DNA from: an uncultured Oscillospiraceae bacterium
GTDB lineage: Bacteria > Bacillota > Clostridia > Oscillospirales > Acutalibacteraceae
NCBI GenBank assembly: GCA_902478605.1
Contig: CABSLQ010000021.1
Span: forward strand, 1 to 45,210
Length of the DNA: 45,210 bases
Direction: 5' to 3'
Shown: one piece after another, positions 7,729 through 15,190 of the stretch
How the letters are laid out: each line of letters begins with the position of its first letter
How positions within the stretch are numbered: the first letter of the stretch is position 1
Program-made: the position numbers and the translations under genes
Notes under the pieces: model-generated
The model's input: the letters and a program-made list of their open reading frames with translations, nothing else
What the model was told of the DNA's origin: nothing
Database searches by the model: none

Positions 7729-8883
7729 TTACAGCCGCTTTCCGCCCGCGATAACGCATACGGGCCGGGCGGCAATGGTGAGCGGATCGTCGCGGAACAG
7801 CACAAGATCCGCGTCTTTTCCCGGACGGATGGAACCCACCCGGTCGTCCAGTCCGCAGATGCGCGCCGGACTGATGGTGATGGCGCGCAGCGCCTCCTCA
7901 TACGGCAGGCCCTCGCGCACCGCCAGGCCCGCGCACACGCCCAGATACTGCAGCGGTATCACCGGATGATCGGTGATGATGGCGATATCCGCACCGGCGG
8001 CGCGCAATACGCCGGGATTCGCCGGCGTCAGGCCGCGCAGCTCCGGCTTGGAACGATCGCACAGAAGCGGCCCGCACAGCACCGGCGCCCCTTCCGCGGC
8101 AATCAGATCGGCGCACAGATGCGCCTCGGTGCCGTGCACAATTACATAGCACAACCCGAACTCCTTTGCGATGCGCTGGGCGGTGAAGATATCGTCCGCC
8201 CGGTGGGCGTGGAAATGCACCGGCAGCCGCCCCTCCACCACCGGGAGCAGCGCCTCGCATTTGCTGTCGAATTCGGGCTCGTCCGCATCCTCATCCGTCT
8301 GCGCCCGCCGCTTGTCCGCGCCGTAGCGCACCGCCAGCGCCAGTTGTTCCCGGATGATGGCGGCCGTGGCCATACGGGTAACCGGGGTCTGGTTCTTGCC
8401 GTGGTAGGCGCTCTTGGGATTCTCGCCCAGCGCCATCTTCATGGCCACGGGCGCCCGGACAACCATGTCATCCACCCGCCGGCCATAGGTTTTCATGGCG
8501 CAGAGCTGGCCGCCGATGGGATTCGCGCTGCCCGGTCCGGTCACCACGGTGAGCACGCCGGCCTGCCGTGCCTCTTCGAAGCAGCGATCCAGCGGATTGA
8601 CGGCATCCACCGCGCGCAGCTGCGGCGTGGAAGGGTCGGTGTCCTCGTTGCCGTCGTCCCCCTCAAAGCCAAGGCCGTCCTCCCACATGCCCAGGTGGGT
8701 GTGCGCGTCCACAAAGCCGGGCAGCAGCCAGGCCCCCTGTGCGTCGATCACCTCGCCCGGCGCCGTGTCTGGCGGCGGCATGGCGCCCACCGCCGTAATT
8801 TTGTCGTCCTGTACATCGACGTAGCCGTCGGGGATCACGCCCTGGGCTTCCATCGTGTAAATTCTTGCGTGCTGTATGCGCAT
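7729..8883 (-). CDS. Amidohydrolase family metal-dependent hydrolase
   Basis: A 384-residue cytoplasmic amidohydrolase of the imidazolonepropionase-like group. The metal-binding HxH lies at 61-63 (FVDAHTHLG); further histidines occur in VHFHAHR and VHGTEAH, and the late Asp in IITDHPVIP fits the catalytic position. The C-terminal segment GSIRPGKDADLVLF is the usual composite beta-sandwich signature. The substrate is unknown; cyclic amides or N-acyl compounds are typical. It is the first gene of a pair with the fumarase alpha gene. A perfect 16-base GC palindrome lies directly upstream of its ribosome-binding site. Confidence 0.88.
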   Translation of the reverse strand: MRIQHARIYTMEAQGVIPDGYVDVQDDKITAVGAMPPPDTAPGEVIDAQGAWLLPGFVDAHTHLGMWEDGLGFEGDDGNEDTDPSTPQLRAVDAVNPLDRCFEEARQAGVLTVVTGPGSANPIGGQLCAMKTYGRRVDDMVVRAPVAMKMALGENPKSAYHGKNQTPVTRMATAAIIREQLALAVRYGADKRRAQTDEDADEPEFDSKCEALLPVVEGRLPVHFHAHRADDIFTAQRIAKEFGLCYVIVHGTEAHLCADLIAAEGAPVLCGPLLCDRSKPELRGLTPANPGVLRAAGADIAIITDHPVIPLQYLGVCAGLAVREGLPYEEALRAITISPARICGLDDRVGSIRPGKDADLVLFRDDPLTIAARPVCVIAGGKRL

Positions 8884-8902
8884 ATGCTCATGCCTTTCGT
8901 AA

Positions 8903-8918
8903 GGCGGGGCGCCCCGCC
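8903..8918. repeat. Perfect 16-base palindrome upstream of the amidohydrolase gene
   Basis: GGCGGGGC followed directly by GCCCCGCC, with no loop, ending 20 bases before the start codon. The lack of a loop favours a protein-binding site over an RNA hairpin. Confidence 0.55.
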
Positions 8919-8941
8919 CGTATACATTCCCGGCCGCAACA

Positions 8942-9001
8942 TAGAAACAGGGAACCGCATCCCACCCCGCGCGGACGGGGCTGCCGGGACACCGTTCCCT
9001 G
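8942..9001 (-). terminator. Probable terminator after yabR
   Basis: Nested hairpin: outer arms CAGGGAAC (8948-8955) and GTTCCCTG (8994-9001), inner pairs 8960-8963 with 8986-8989 and 8965-8969 with 8976-8980, then TTTCT on the minus strand. It starts 15 bases after the yabR-like stop codon. Confidence 0.6.
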
Positions 9002-9015
9002 CCATATGTGATGGT

Positions 9016-9447
9016 TCAGCGGCCGCGGCGGGAAAAGCCGCCGTGCTTACCGTCCAGCGAACGCTTGAGATCCGAGATCTTCTCGTCGCTGGCCTGCTTG
9101 AATTTGGACATCATGTCCTCAAAGCTGGCAGACTCGCTGCGGGCCGAAGACGGCTGCCACTCGAAGCCGCCGGGGCGGCCGGGCGACACGGCGCGCGCCG
9201 GACGGGCCGCCGGTTCCACCGCCTTTTTCATCGAAAGGCTCACCTTTCCGTCCTCGCCGATGTTCAGGATCTTCACCTTCACCGTCTGGTTTTCGGTGAC
9301 GTAATCGCGAATCTCCTTGACATAGGTGGGGGCCACCTCCGAGATATGTACCATACCCGTTTTGCCGCCGGGCAGCTCGACAAAGGCGCCGAACTTGGTA
9401 ATGCCCGTCACTTTACCCTCCAAAACCGCTCCAACTTCCAGCTGCAT
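9016..9447 (-). CDS. yabR: S1 RNA-binding domain protein (YabR-like)
   Basis: A 143-residue protein with one S1 domain at about residues 4-72 (VLEGKVTGITKFGAFVEL, then VHISEV and KVSLSMKK), followed by a Pro/Arg-rich linker and a basic tail ending GFSRRGR. S1 domains bind single-stranded RNA. The gene follows divIC in the conserved yabP-yabQ-divIC-yabR order. The frame is open to a TTG at 9480 that would overlap the divIC stop, but the ATG at 9447 gives the usual family N-terminus and has AGGAGG 13 bases upstream. Confidence 0.85.
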   Translation of the reverse strand: MQLEVGAVLEGKVTGITKFGAFVELPGGKTGMVHISEVAPTYVKEIRDYVTENQTVKVKILNIGEDGKVSLSMKKAVEPAARPARAVSPGRPGGFEWQPSSARSESASFEDMMSKFKQASDEKISDLKRSLDGKHGGFSRRGR

Positions 9448-9476
9448 AAACGCTTGCTTTCCTCCTACATTCACAG

Positions 9477-9758
9477 TCAATCGTCTGGGATTTCCTGATA
9501 TATCTGCTCGCCGGGACGGGCCAGCCCGTTCTGGCGTGCTTGCTGTTCTTTATATTCGTCCGGATTGGACGCCTGATTTTTATAGTTTTCGTTAATCCGC
9601 TCGAGCTCGGCGATCTCGGCCTGCACGTCCCGAATCTGGTCGCGGCGATCGCGGATCTCCAGCTGCAGCTGCACGAGCGTCACGATGACATAGACCGAAA
9701 AGGCAAGGAGGGCAAGACGAAGAAAAATGCTTTTTTTCTTACGTTTGGCGGTCTTCAT
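9477..9758 (-). CDS. divIC: FtsB/DivIC-type septum formation initiator
   Basis: A 93-residue bitopic membrane protein with a basic N-terminus (MKTAKRKKKS), one transmembrane helix at about 12-30 and a coiled coil at about 32-65, the FtsB/DivIC layout. It should join FtsL and DivIB in the divisome and help trigger septal peptidoglycan synthesis. I chose the ATG at 9758; frames extend upstream to 9839 inside yabQ but lack family resemblance. The gene overlaps the 3' end of yabQ by 20 bases, so translation is likely coupled. Confidence 0.88.
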   Translation of the reverse strand: MKTAKRKKKSIFLRLALLAFSVYVIVTLVQLQLEIRDRRDQIRDVQAEIAELERINENYKNQASNPDEYKEQQARQNGLARPGEQIYQEIPDD

Positions 9759-10353
9759 GATTGGAAACGTCCCCTCTATATCCCACGCCGACATCACAGG
9801 GCGGGATCGCCCGAACCGCCGGCACACTCCTTTTCTCATTCAAGTCGGCCTCTTGGGCCTTTTTCTTTTGATTATACAATACTTCGCGGCCGTGTTTCAA
9901 GCCCTTTTTCAAAAAAAGGCCAATTTTTTTCAAAGCATTTTCCAGCTTTTTCTGTAAAAAAACAGCAGGTCGGCGCAAAAGTCTCCCCAGAAGGCGAAAA
10001 GGCGCGAAAACCAGGTGCCAGAACCAGTGCCATGCGGTCAGTATCGCCCTGGCCACCGCCTCGGCGCATGCCATGACGACCCGTCCTATCGTAAAGTAAT
10101 ACGCGGCAAACCCGATGACCAGGCCCAGGAACAGATACAGGCGCAGCTCGCCCCCCGTTACGGTCAGCGCAAAGAAAAAGGTGAACACCGCCGCCGATAC
10201 GAAAAAAACGAGATCCTCGAAAAAGATCACCCGTTTGGAGGAATGCATGATGAGGCGCGCCACCCGGAACACATCGTAGTATAATCCCAGCAGGAACCCA
10301 AAGCCGCAGGAAAGGAACAAACCGCCGAGCTGGCCGCCGTTTGTGATGCCCAT
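9739..10353 (-). CDS. yabQ: Spore cortex biosynthesis protein YabQ
   Basis: A 204-residue membrane protein with several helices in the first 95 residues (GGLFLSCGFGFLLGLYYDVF, then EDLVFFVSAAVFTFFFAL and LYLFLGLVIGFAAYYF), then a basic lysine-rich tail. This matches YabQ, a sporulation membrane protein needed for cortex formation. Two ATGs are possible (10359 and 10353); GAGGG touches the first and is six bases from the second, so I prefer 10353. It lies 26 bases after yabP under the SigE promoter at 10724-10752 and overlaps divIC downstream. Confidence 0.88.
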   Translation of the reverse strand: MGITNGGQLGGLFLSCGFGFLLGLYYDVFRVARLIMHSSKRVIFFEDLVFFVSAAVFTFFFALTVTGGELRLYLFLGLVIGFAAYYFTIGRVVMACAEAVARAILTAWHWFWHLVFAPFRLLGRLLRRPAVFLQKKLENALKKIGLFLKKGLKHGREVLYNQKKKAQEADLNEKRSVPAVRAIPPCDVGVGYRGDVSNHEDRQT

Positions 10354-10379
10354 GTCCATCCCTCAGTTCCCGTCCGTCA

Positions 10380-10661
10380 TCATTTGAACAGCCGGCCGAA
10401 AAAGCCGCCGGATCGGTTCTGTACCTCGGTATAGACCAGCGACTGCACATTTCCCTCGAGCATCAGCTCGCCGCTTTCGAGATTAAGGCGGTTGATATGC
10501 AGGTTCTCCCCTTTTACTGTCAGCTCGCCGAGGTCGGTATACACCACCACCGTCAGCTCGTCAAAGCTGTCCACATCGGAGACGCCCGAAACGGTCAGCG
10601 CCCGCCTGTCCTCCAGAATCAGCTGGTGCGGCATCTGGACGATGTTTTTATCCTCCGTCAT
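10380..10661 (-). CDS. yabP: Sporulation protein YabP
   Basis: A 93-residue soluble protein of the YabP/YqfC family. The recognisable core is LILEDRRALTVSGVSDVDSF followed by alternating beta strands (GELTVKGENLHINRLNLE). It is a mother-cell sporulation protein tied to the spore envelope; its biochemical role is not established. The start at 10661 has GGAAAGGAAGG eight bases upstream. A GTG further upstream would lie inside that ribosome-binding site and is rejected. First gene of yabP-yabQ-divIC-yabR. Confidence 0.9.
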   Translation of the reverse strand: MTEDKNIVQMPHQLILEDRRALTVSGVSDVDSFDELTVVVYTDLGELTVKGENLHINRLNLESGELMLEGNVQSLVYTEVQNRSGGFFGRLFK

Positions 10662-10723
10662 ATGCGGTTCCTTCCTTTCCACCGTTTGCGCCTTTTTCGC
10701 GGCGCAAAAGTCCCTTGTATCCC

Positions 10724-10752
10724 AATGTATGCGGTATGGAAAGGAAATATGC
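10724..10752 (-). promoter_or_regulatory. SigE-type sporulation promoter of yabPQ
   Basis: Minus strand: -35 GCATATT (10746-10752), 14-base spacer, -10 CATACATT (10724-10731). Both hexamers match the SigE consensus (KMATATT, about 14 bases, CATACAnT) fully. It sits between the rqcP terminator and yabP, 62 bases before the start codon, so yabP and yabQ can be switched on in the mother cell independently of upstream genes. Confidence 0.82.
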
Positions 10753-10753
10753 C

Positions 10754-10785
10754 AAAAAGCGGCGGGCCCGTCCAGGTCCCGCCGC
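10754..10785 (-). terminator. Rho-independent terminator of rqcP
   Basis: Arms GCGGCGGG/CCCGCCGC (10759-10766 and 10778-10785) followed on the minus strand by TTTTT. It separates rqcP from the sporulation unit. Confidence 0.85.
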
Positions 10786-10789
10786 CTGC

Positions 10790-11032
10790 CTATTCGATCA
10801 CGCGGTACAGCAGTGCGGCGTCACTCTTCGCCGCCGTTTCCTGCACCGACACGACCTGCACCTTCACCTGCCGGGTACCGAGCACCAGCTCAATCACGTC
10901 GCCCTCCTTCACGTCATAGGAAGCGCGGGCAGGCTTGCCGCCCACAAGCACCCGCCCCGCATCGCACGCTTCGTTGGCCACGGTGCGGCGCTTGATAAGC
11001 CGCGACACCTTCAGGTATTTGTCCAGCCGCAT
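10790..11032 (-). CDS. rqcP: RNA-binding S4 domain protein RqcP (YabO/HslR family)
   Basis: An 80-residue S4-domain protein starting MRLDKYLKVSRLIKRRTVA, with the S4 RNA-binding fold over residues 1-60 and the typical VLVGGKPARASYDVKEGD segment. RqcP works with RqcH on stalled 50S subunits during C-terminal alanine tailing in bacterial ribosome quality control. The start at 11032 has AAAGGAGG six bases upstream; seven codons further upstream would bury that site. It lies between HU and yabP as in B. subtilis, but has terminators on both sides. Confidence 0.93.
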   Translation of the reverse strand: MRLDKYLKVSRLIKRRTVANEACDAGRVLVGGKPARASYDVKEGDVIELVLGTRQVKVQVVSVQETAAKSDAALLYRVIE

Positions 11033-11051
11033 ATTGTCCCTCCTTTCACAC

Positions 11052-11079
11052 AAAAAGCCGCCCGGAACCGGACGGCTTT
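11052..11079 (-). terminator. Terminator-like hairpin just upstream of rqcP
   Basis: Inverted repeat AAAGCCGCCCGG/CCGGACGGCTTT with a two-base loop and TTTTT on the minus strand, ending six bases before the rqcP ribosome-binding site. It shares a core with the hairpin at 11317-11342. Confidence 0.7.
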
Positions 11080-11188
11080 CCGCGTGTCGACAAAGTCGAC
11101 GCGCTGCTGGACGGGGACGCCGGATCGCAGCGGCTCGCTTTGCTCACCTTGCTTCCATCTGTCTCCGCCAGTGCCGCCCCTGCTCTTG

Positions 11189-11224
11189 AAAAAAGGAGGG
11201 AACACGCCGTGTTTCCTCCTTTTT
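11189..11224. terminator. Bidirectional terminator-like hairpin between HU and rqcP
   Basis: Near-perfect hairpin with arms AAAAAAGGAGGGAACACG and CGTGTTTCCTCCTTTTT. T-runs occur on both strands. The single mismatch is a G opposite T. Confidence 0.75.
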
Positions 11225-11237
11225 CGCTTATAAGGAA

Positions 11238-11266
11238 TGTTTCCGAGGCGCATGTCCTCGGAAACA
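11238..11266. repeat. Perfect 11-base inverted repeat
   Basis: TGTTTCCGAGG (11238-11248), seven-base loop, CCTCGGAAACA (11256-11266). No T-run follows, so it may be an RNA stem-loop or protein site rather than a terminator. Confidence 0.6.
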
Positions 11267-11316
11267 CGGGAATATAGAATCGTCACACCCTTGTGCCGAT
11301 TTTCTCCCGACAGATT

Positions 11317-11342
11317 GAAGCCGCCCGGAACCGGGCGGCTTC
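11317..11342 (-). terminator. Hairpin after the HU gene
   Basis: Perfect 12-base inverted repeat GAAGCCGCCCGG/CCGGGCGGCTTC with loop AA, 15 bases after the HU stop codon. The downstream T-run is poor, so termination may be partial. Confidence 0.6.
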
Positions 11343-11357
11343 TGCAATGGACCCTGC

Positions 11358-11633
11358 TTATTTCGAAACGGCGTCCTTGAAAGCCTTGCCGGCTTTAAAA
11401 ACAGGCTGCTTGGAAGCCGGGATGGTGATGGCTTCCTTCGTGCGGGGATTGCGGCCAGTTCTCGCTTCGCGGGCACGCACTTCGAAGGTACCGAAACCGA
11501 CGAGCTGCACTTTATCGCCACCGGCGAGTGCCTCTTCAACGGATTCCAGGACCGCGGCAACGGCCTTTTCGGCGTCTTTCTTGGTCAGTTCGGCCTTCTC
11601 GGCAACGGAAGCGATGAGTTCTACCTTGTTCAT
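11358..11633 (-). CDS. hup: HU family DNA-binding protein
   Basis: A 91-residue histone-like protein starting MNKVELIASVAEKAELTKKD. The DNA-binding beta-arm is present (GFGTFEVRAREARTGRNP, then KEAITIPASKQPVFKAGK). HU dimers bend and compact DNA in the nucleoid. The ATG at 11633 has AGGAGG nine bases upstream; the frame extends to 11741 without family similarity. It lies between mazG and rqcP, as in B. subtilis-type synteny. Confidence 0.97.
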   Translation of the reverse strand: MNKVELIASVAEKAELTKKDAEKAVAAVLESVEEALAGGDKVQLVGFGTFEVRAREARTGRNPRTKEAITIPASKQPVFKAGKAFKDAVSK

Positions 11634-11716
11634 GATACTGTACCTCCTAGATTTTATACACCAGCGGGTTACACCGCGCATGGACAATAAATAAAAAGGC
11701 GTCCGCCACGGAAAAA

Positions 11717-12514
11717 TCAGCCGCGCTTGGCTTCGGCCCACAGGGCGTCAAGCTCCTCCAGCGATGCGTCCTGCATATCGATCCCCCGGTCTCCCGCCAG
11801 CCGTTCCACCGCCGCAAAACGGCGGATAAACTTATCGGTCGCATCGGTAAGCGCCTGCTCCGCGTCCGCATGGACAAACCGGGACACGTTTACGGCGGAG
11901 AAGAGCAGGTCGCCCAATTCCTCCTCCACATGGGCGGCATCCCCCTGCGCTATGGCTTCCTTAAGTTCGCGCGTTTCGCTGTCAAGCGCCTCGAGCGCGC
12001 CGGATACGTCCGGCCAGTCGAAGCCCACCCGGCGGGCACGGCTCTGCACCTTGGCGGCCCGCATGAGGGCGGGCAGGGTGCGCGGTACGCTGCCGAGCAG
12101 CTCCGCCTGTGTCTTGCCGCCTTTGGTCTCGCGCTTGATGGCATCCCAGTTGCGCAGCACCTGCCCGGCGCTGTCCGCCGTCTCCTGTCCGAACACATGG
12201 GGGTGGCGGATAATCAGCTTCTTGCAGATGCCGTCCACCACATCGGCAAAGGAGAAAACGCCCTTTTCCTCTTCGATGCGGGCATGAAACACCACCTGCA
12301 GCAGCACGTCGCCGAGCTCCTCTTCCAAGGCGGCGGCATCGGCATTGCCGATGGCTTCGAGCGCCTCGTGTGTCTCCTCGAGGAAATCGGAGCGAATGCT
12401 CTCGTGCGTCTGCTCCCGGTCCCAGGGGCAGCCCTCGGGCGAGCGCAGCAGGCGCATGATTTCCAGCAAATCGTCCATCCCGTATGTGTCTTTGAACGTG
12501 AAGGAAACCGCCAT
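11717..12514 (-). CDS. mazG: Nucleoside triphosphate pyrophosphohydrolase MazG
   Basis: A 265-residue tandem MazG protein. The first MazG domain (about 20-130) has DREQTHESIRSDFLEETHE and EEELGDVLLQVVFHA; the second (about 165-250) has ETRELKEAI and EEELGDLLFS. It hydrolyses (d)NTPs to monophosphates and may lower ppGpp. The B. subtilis orthologue YabN also carries an N-terminal tetrapyrrole-methylase-like domain; that domain is absent here. The ATG at 12514 has GAAGAGG four bases upstream; the frame continues 11 codons upstream. Own sigma-A promoter at 12557-12585. Confidence 0.95.
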   Translation of the reverse strand: MAVSFTFKDTYGMDDLLEIMRLLRSPEGCPWDREQTHESIRSDFLEETHEALEAIGNADAAALEEELGDVLLQVVFHARIEEEKGVFSFADVVDGICKKLIIRHPHVFGQETADSAGQVLRNWDAIKRETKGGKTQAELLGSVPRTLPALMRAAKVQSRARRVGFDWPDVSGALEALDSETRELKEAIAQGDAAHVEEELGDLLFSAVNVSRFVHADAEQALTDATDKFIRRFAAVERLAGDRGIDMQDASLEELDALWAEAKRG

Positions 12515-12556
12515 ACTACCTCTTCCCAACCGGTGAATTTCGCGCATGCTGGTATT

Positions 12557-12585
12557 ATATTACCCTATCCATCCGCATTTTTCAA
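12557..12585 (-). promoter_or_regulatory. Sigma-A promoter of mazG-hup
   Basis: Minus strand: -35 TTGAAA (12580-12585), 17-base spacer, -10 TAATAT (12557-12562). An overlapping TATAAT lies three bases further on. Confidence 0.72.
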
Positions 12586-12618
12586 GTAGTTGCGCAATTT
12601 TTTCACCTTTCGGCAGGC

Positions 12619-14298
12619 TTAAAAATCCTCCTTTGCGAGCGAACGGGTCAAGAAAAGCGCTAAAACATACACGAGTGCCGCCAGAAGCACCGCGCAGGCG
12701 GTGGCGATTTTTGGCTCCATTACACGGCTGAGCAGCCCGTTGGCGGACCAGGCCGCCGCACCGCAGCACAGCGCCGCCGCCAGCGGCCGCAGGAAAACTT
12801 TTCCGGCGGCCAGGCGCACCTGCGTTTGCCTGTGCAGGGCCCACAGGCTCATCACCACCATAAACATATAGCAAACCAGCGTGCTGTACGCCGCCCCCAT
12901 GATATTCAGCTGCGGCTGGCGGATCAGCGTCAGATTAAGCACCAGCTTGATAACGCCGCCGGCCAGGATGATTTTCAGCGGGATATCCGCCCGCCCGATC
13001 GCCTGCAGCATCGCGTTGATGGGGCCCGTCAGGCAGATGAAGACCACCGCCGCCCCCAGCACGGTGAGCAGCGGCCCGACCACCTGTGCCACATGCTGCT
13101 GCCCGTAAATCATAAAGAGAATCGGCTTGGCGAGTACGGCCAGCCCTACGCTCGCCGGCAGGGCCACCAGCAGCGTCAGCCGGATAACCGATTCCACCGT
13201 GCGCTTCAAATAGCCCCGGTTTTTCTGCGCCCAGGCGGAGGTGATGACGGGCAGCGCACTGATGCCGAAGGTCAGGGTGATGTTGGGCACCAGGTTGACA
13301 TAGGTCATGGCGGTCCCCCGCCCGCCGATAAGCCAGCCGAGCACATCGGTTGTGCCGCTCTGCTCTATCCAGGGGGCATACATCGTCCGCACCGCATCGC
13401 CGTGCTGTTCCATAACCGTTTTCAGGCACCGCTGGAGGGAGGCCACGTCGATGAGGTTGGTCAGCTGGGTCGCGAGCGCGCCCATTGCCACCGGCACCGC
13501 GATGCGCATGAGCGCGCGCAGCGTCGCGCGGCCCGTATCGGGCGGGGGCGACGCGGCCAGCTGCTCGGCGGTGATACCGGTGCCGGTGCGCCGGTGCCGT
13601 ATCACCATGTACACCAGGGCGAAAAAGGATCCGGCCGTCACCCCGAACATCGCCCCCGCCGCCACAAAGGGGAGGCTCAGTTCCCTGGCCTCGGCGGCGG
13701 TGGCCGCCATCGTGCCGTACACGGGCTGCCCGCTGCGGAACTGCCACTGTCCGAATTCCAGGGCACCGACCGCGGCCCCCAGCCCGAGCACCAGTTTGCC
13801 AAGCGCCTCCATGACCTGCGACACGGCGGTGGGCGTCATATTGCGCAGTCCCTCGTACAATCCGCGGTGGGCTGACACAAGGCAGCAGAAAAATACCGCC
13901 GGCGCCATGACCACCATCGGCCAGAAGCTACCGGGAATCCCCACAAAAGCGGGATAGAAAAACGCCGCCCCCAGCATCACGAGCATACCGAGCGTACCCG
14001 TCAGCAGGAAGGCTTTGCGGGCCACGCGGTAAATCACCTGCACGTCGCGGTAGCGGCCGAGCGAGACACTCGCCGCCACCATGCGGGACACCGCAATGGG
14101 AAAGCCCGCCAGCGCGATGGTATACACCGGCAGATACACGTCATACGCCGTGGCAAAATATCCGAAGCCGGTGATGCCGGCAATTTCTTCCCGCTGAATG
14201 GGGATCTTGAACAGGGCGCCGATGATCTTGGTCAGCACGGCGGCCAGCGAGAGAATGACGGCCCCCTGCTGGAAGCTGTGCCGTTTATTTTTCGTCAA
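12619..14298 (-). CDS. MATE/MVF-superfamily lipid-linked sugar flippase (SpoVB/YabM-like)
   Basis: A 559-residue polytopic membrane protein with about 14 predicted helices. The N-terminus FQQGAVILSLAAVLTKIIGA followed by GFGYFATAYDVYLPVYTIAL is typical of SpoVB/YabM/MurJ-like exporters, which flip undecaprenyl-linked precursors for cell wall or spore cortex. Gene order flippase-mazG matches yabM-yabN of B. subtilis, supporting the YabM/SpoVB branch; MurJ function cannot be excluded. It starts at a TTG (14298) behind GAGGGGG, 27 bases after the phosphorylase gene. It ends 34 bases before the mazG promoter. Confidence 0.88.
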   Translation of the reverse strand: MTKNKRHSFQQGAVILSLAAVLTKIIGALFKIPIQREEIAGITGFGYFATAYDVYLPVYTIALAGFPIAVSRMVAASVSLGRYRDVQVIYRVARKAFLLTGTLGMLVMLGAAFFYPAFVGIPGSFWPMVVMAPAVFFCCLVSAHRGLYEGLRNMTPTAVSQVMEALGKLVLGLGAAVGALEFGQWQFRSGQPVYGTMAATAAEARELSLPFVAAGAMFGVTAGSFFALVYMVIRHRRTGTGITAEQLAASPPPDTGRATLRALMRIAVPVAMGALATQLTNLIDVASLQRCLKTVMEQHGDAVRTMYAPWIEQSGTTDVLGWLIGGRGTAMTYVNLVPNITLTFGISALPVITSAWAQKNRGYLKRTVESVIRLTLLVALPASVGLAVLAKPILFMIYGQQHVAQVVGPLLTVLGAAVVFICLTGPINAMLQAIGRADIPLKIILAGGVIKLVLNLTLIRQPQLNIMGAAYSTLVCYMFMVVMSLWALHRQTQVRLAAGKVFLRPLAAALCCGAAAWSANGLLSRVMEPKIATACAVLLAALVYVLALFLTRSLAKEDF

Positions 14299-14325
14299 AT
14301 GCGTCCCCCTCTTCCGCTTCCGCCG

Positions 14326-15150
14326 TCAAACCTGTGCCGCCAGCGCGCGCATCAGCGCACAGAACCGGTCGGCCGCCTTCCCGGCGTTTTGGCCGACCTC
14401 CTCGTCGCTGAGCACGCCGTCGGGCGTCATGCCGGCCGCGGCATTGGTGATGCAGGAAATGCCGAGCGTTTCCATGCCGCACTGGGCGGCGGCGATGGCT
14501 TCCGGCACGGTAGACATGCCCACCGCATCCCCGCCGAGCAGCCGGATGGCGCGGATTTCCGCCGGCGTTTCGAACTGCGGACCGGCCATATAAAAATATA
14601 CGCCGCGGCGCAGGGATATGCCAAGTTTTTCCGCCGTCTCCTCCGCCAGCTGACGCAGGCGCGGCGAATAGGGCCGGCTCATATCAAAAAAGCGCGCGCC
14701 GAACGCCGGCAACTGCGGTCCGCGGGCGGGGCTCTCGGTGAAGAACTTGATGTGATCCTCGATCAGCATGAAGTCGCCCACCTGAAAATCCGGGTTGACA
14801 CCGCCCGCCGCGTTGGTGAGCAGCAGGCGGCGCACGCCGAGCAGATGCATCACCCGCACATAAAAGGCGGCCTGTTCCATCGAATAGCCCTCGTAATAGT
14901 GAAAACGCCCCGACAGCACGGCGGCCGGGCGGCCGTTCAACCGGCCGAGCAGCAGACGCCCCGCATGAGACGCGACGGTGGAACGCGGAAAATGGGGAAT
15001 ATCCGCATAGGGCAGCACGACTGCCCCCTCCACCTCGTCCGACAGCCGGCCAAGGCCCGAACCGAGCACCAGGCATATGGCGGGCGGGACCGGCATGTGC
15101 GCGCGGATATACGCCGCCGCTTCCTCGTAATGCTCCATCGGTATCGCCAT
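14326..15150 (-). CDS. punA: Purine nucleoside phosphorylase, trimeric type
   Basis: A 274-residue family 2 (trimeric) purine nucleoside phosphorylase. Visible signatures are VLGSGLGRL (phosphate loop, near 29-37), GRFHYYEGYS, LTNAAGGVNP, the base-binding AGPQFETPAEIRA and GMSTVPE. It cleaves guanosine or inosine with phosphate to free base and ribose-1-phosphate for purine salvage. The ATG at 15150 has AAAGGCGG upstream. A good promoter and a leader hairpin precede it; the flippase gene follows 27 bases later, so the two may be cotranscribed. Confidence 0.95.
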   Translation of the reverse strand: MAIPMEHYEEAAAYIRAHMPVPPAICLVLGSGLGRLSDEVEGAVVLPYADIPHFPRSTVASHAGRLLLGRLNGRPAAVLSGRFHYYEGYSMEQAAFYVRVMHLLGVRRLLLTNAAGGVNPDFQVGDFMLIEDHIKFFTESPARGPQLPAFGARFFDMSRPYSPRLRQLAEETAEKLGISLRRGVYFYMAGPQFETPAEIRAIRLLGGDAVGMSTVPEAIAAAQCGMETLGISCITNAAAGMTPDGVLSDEEVGQNAGKAADRFCALMRALAAQV

Positions 15151-15190
15151 ATGGGATCGACCGCCTTTCTTTTAATTGGATCGCATCGGG

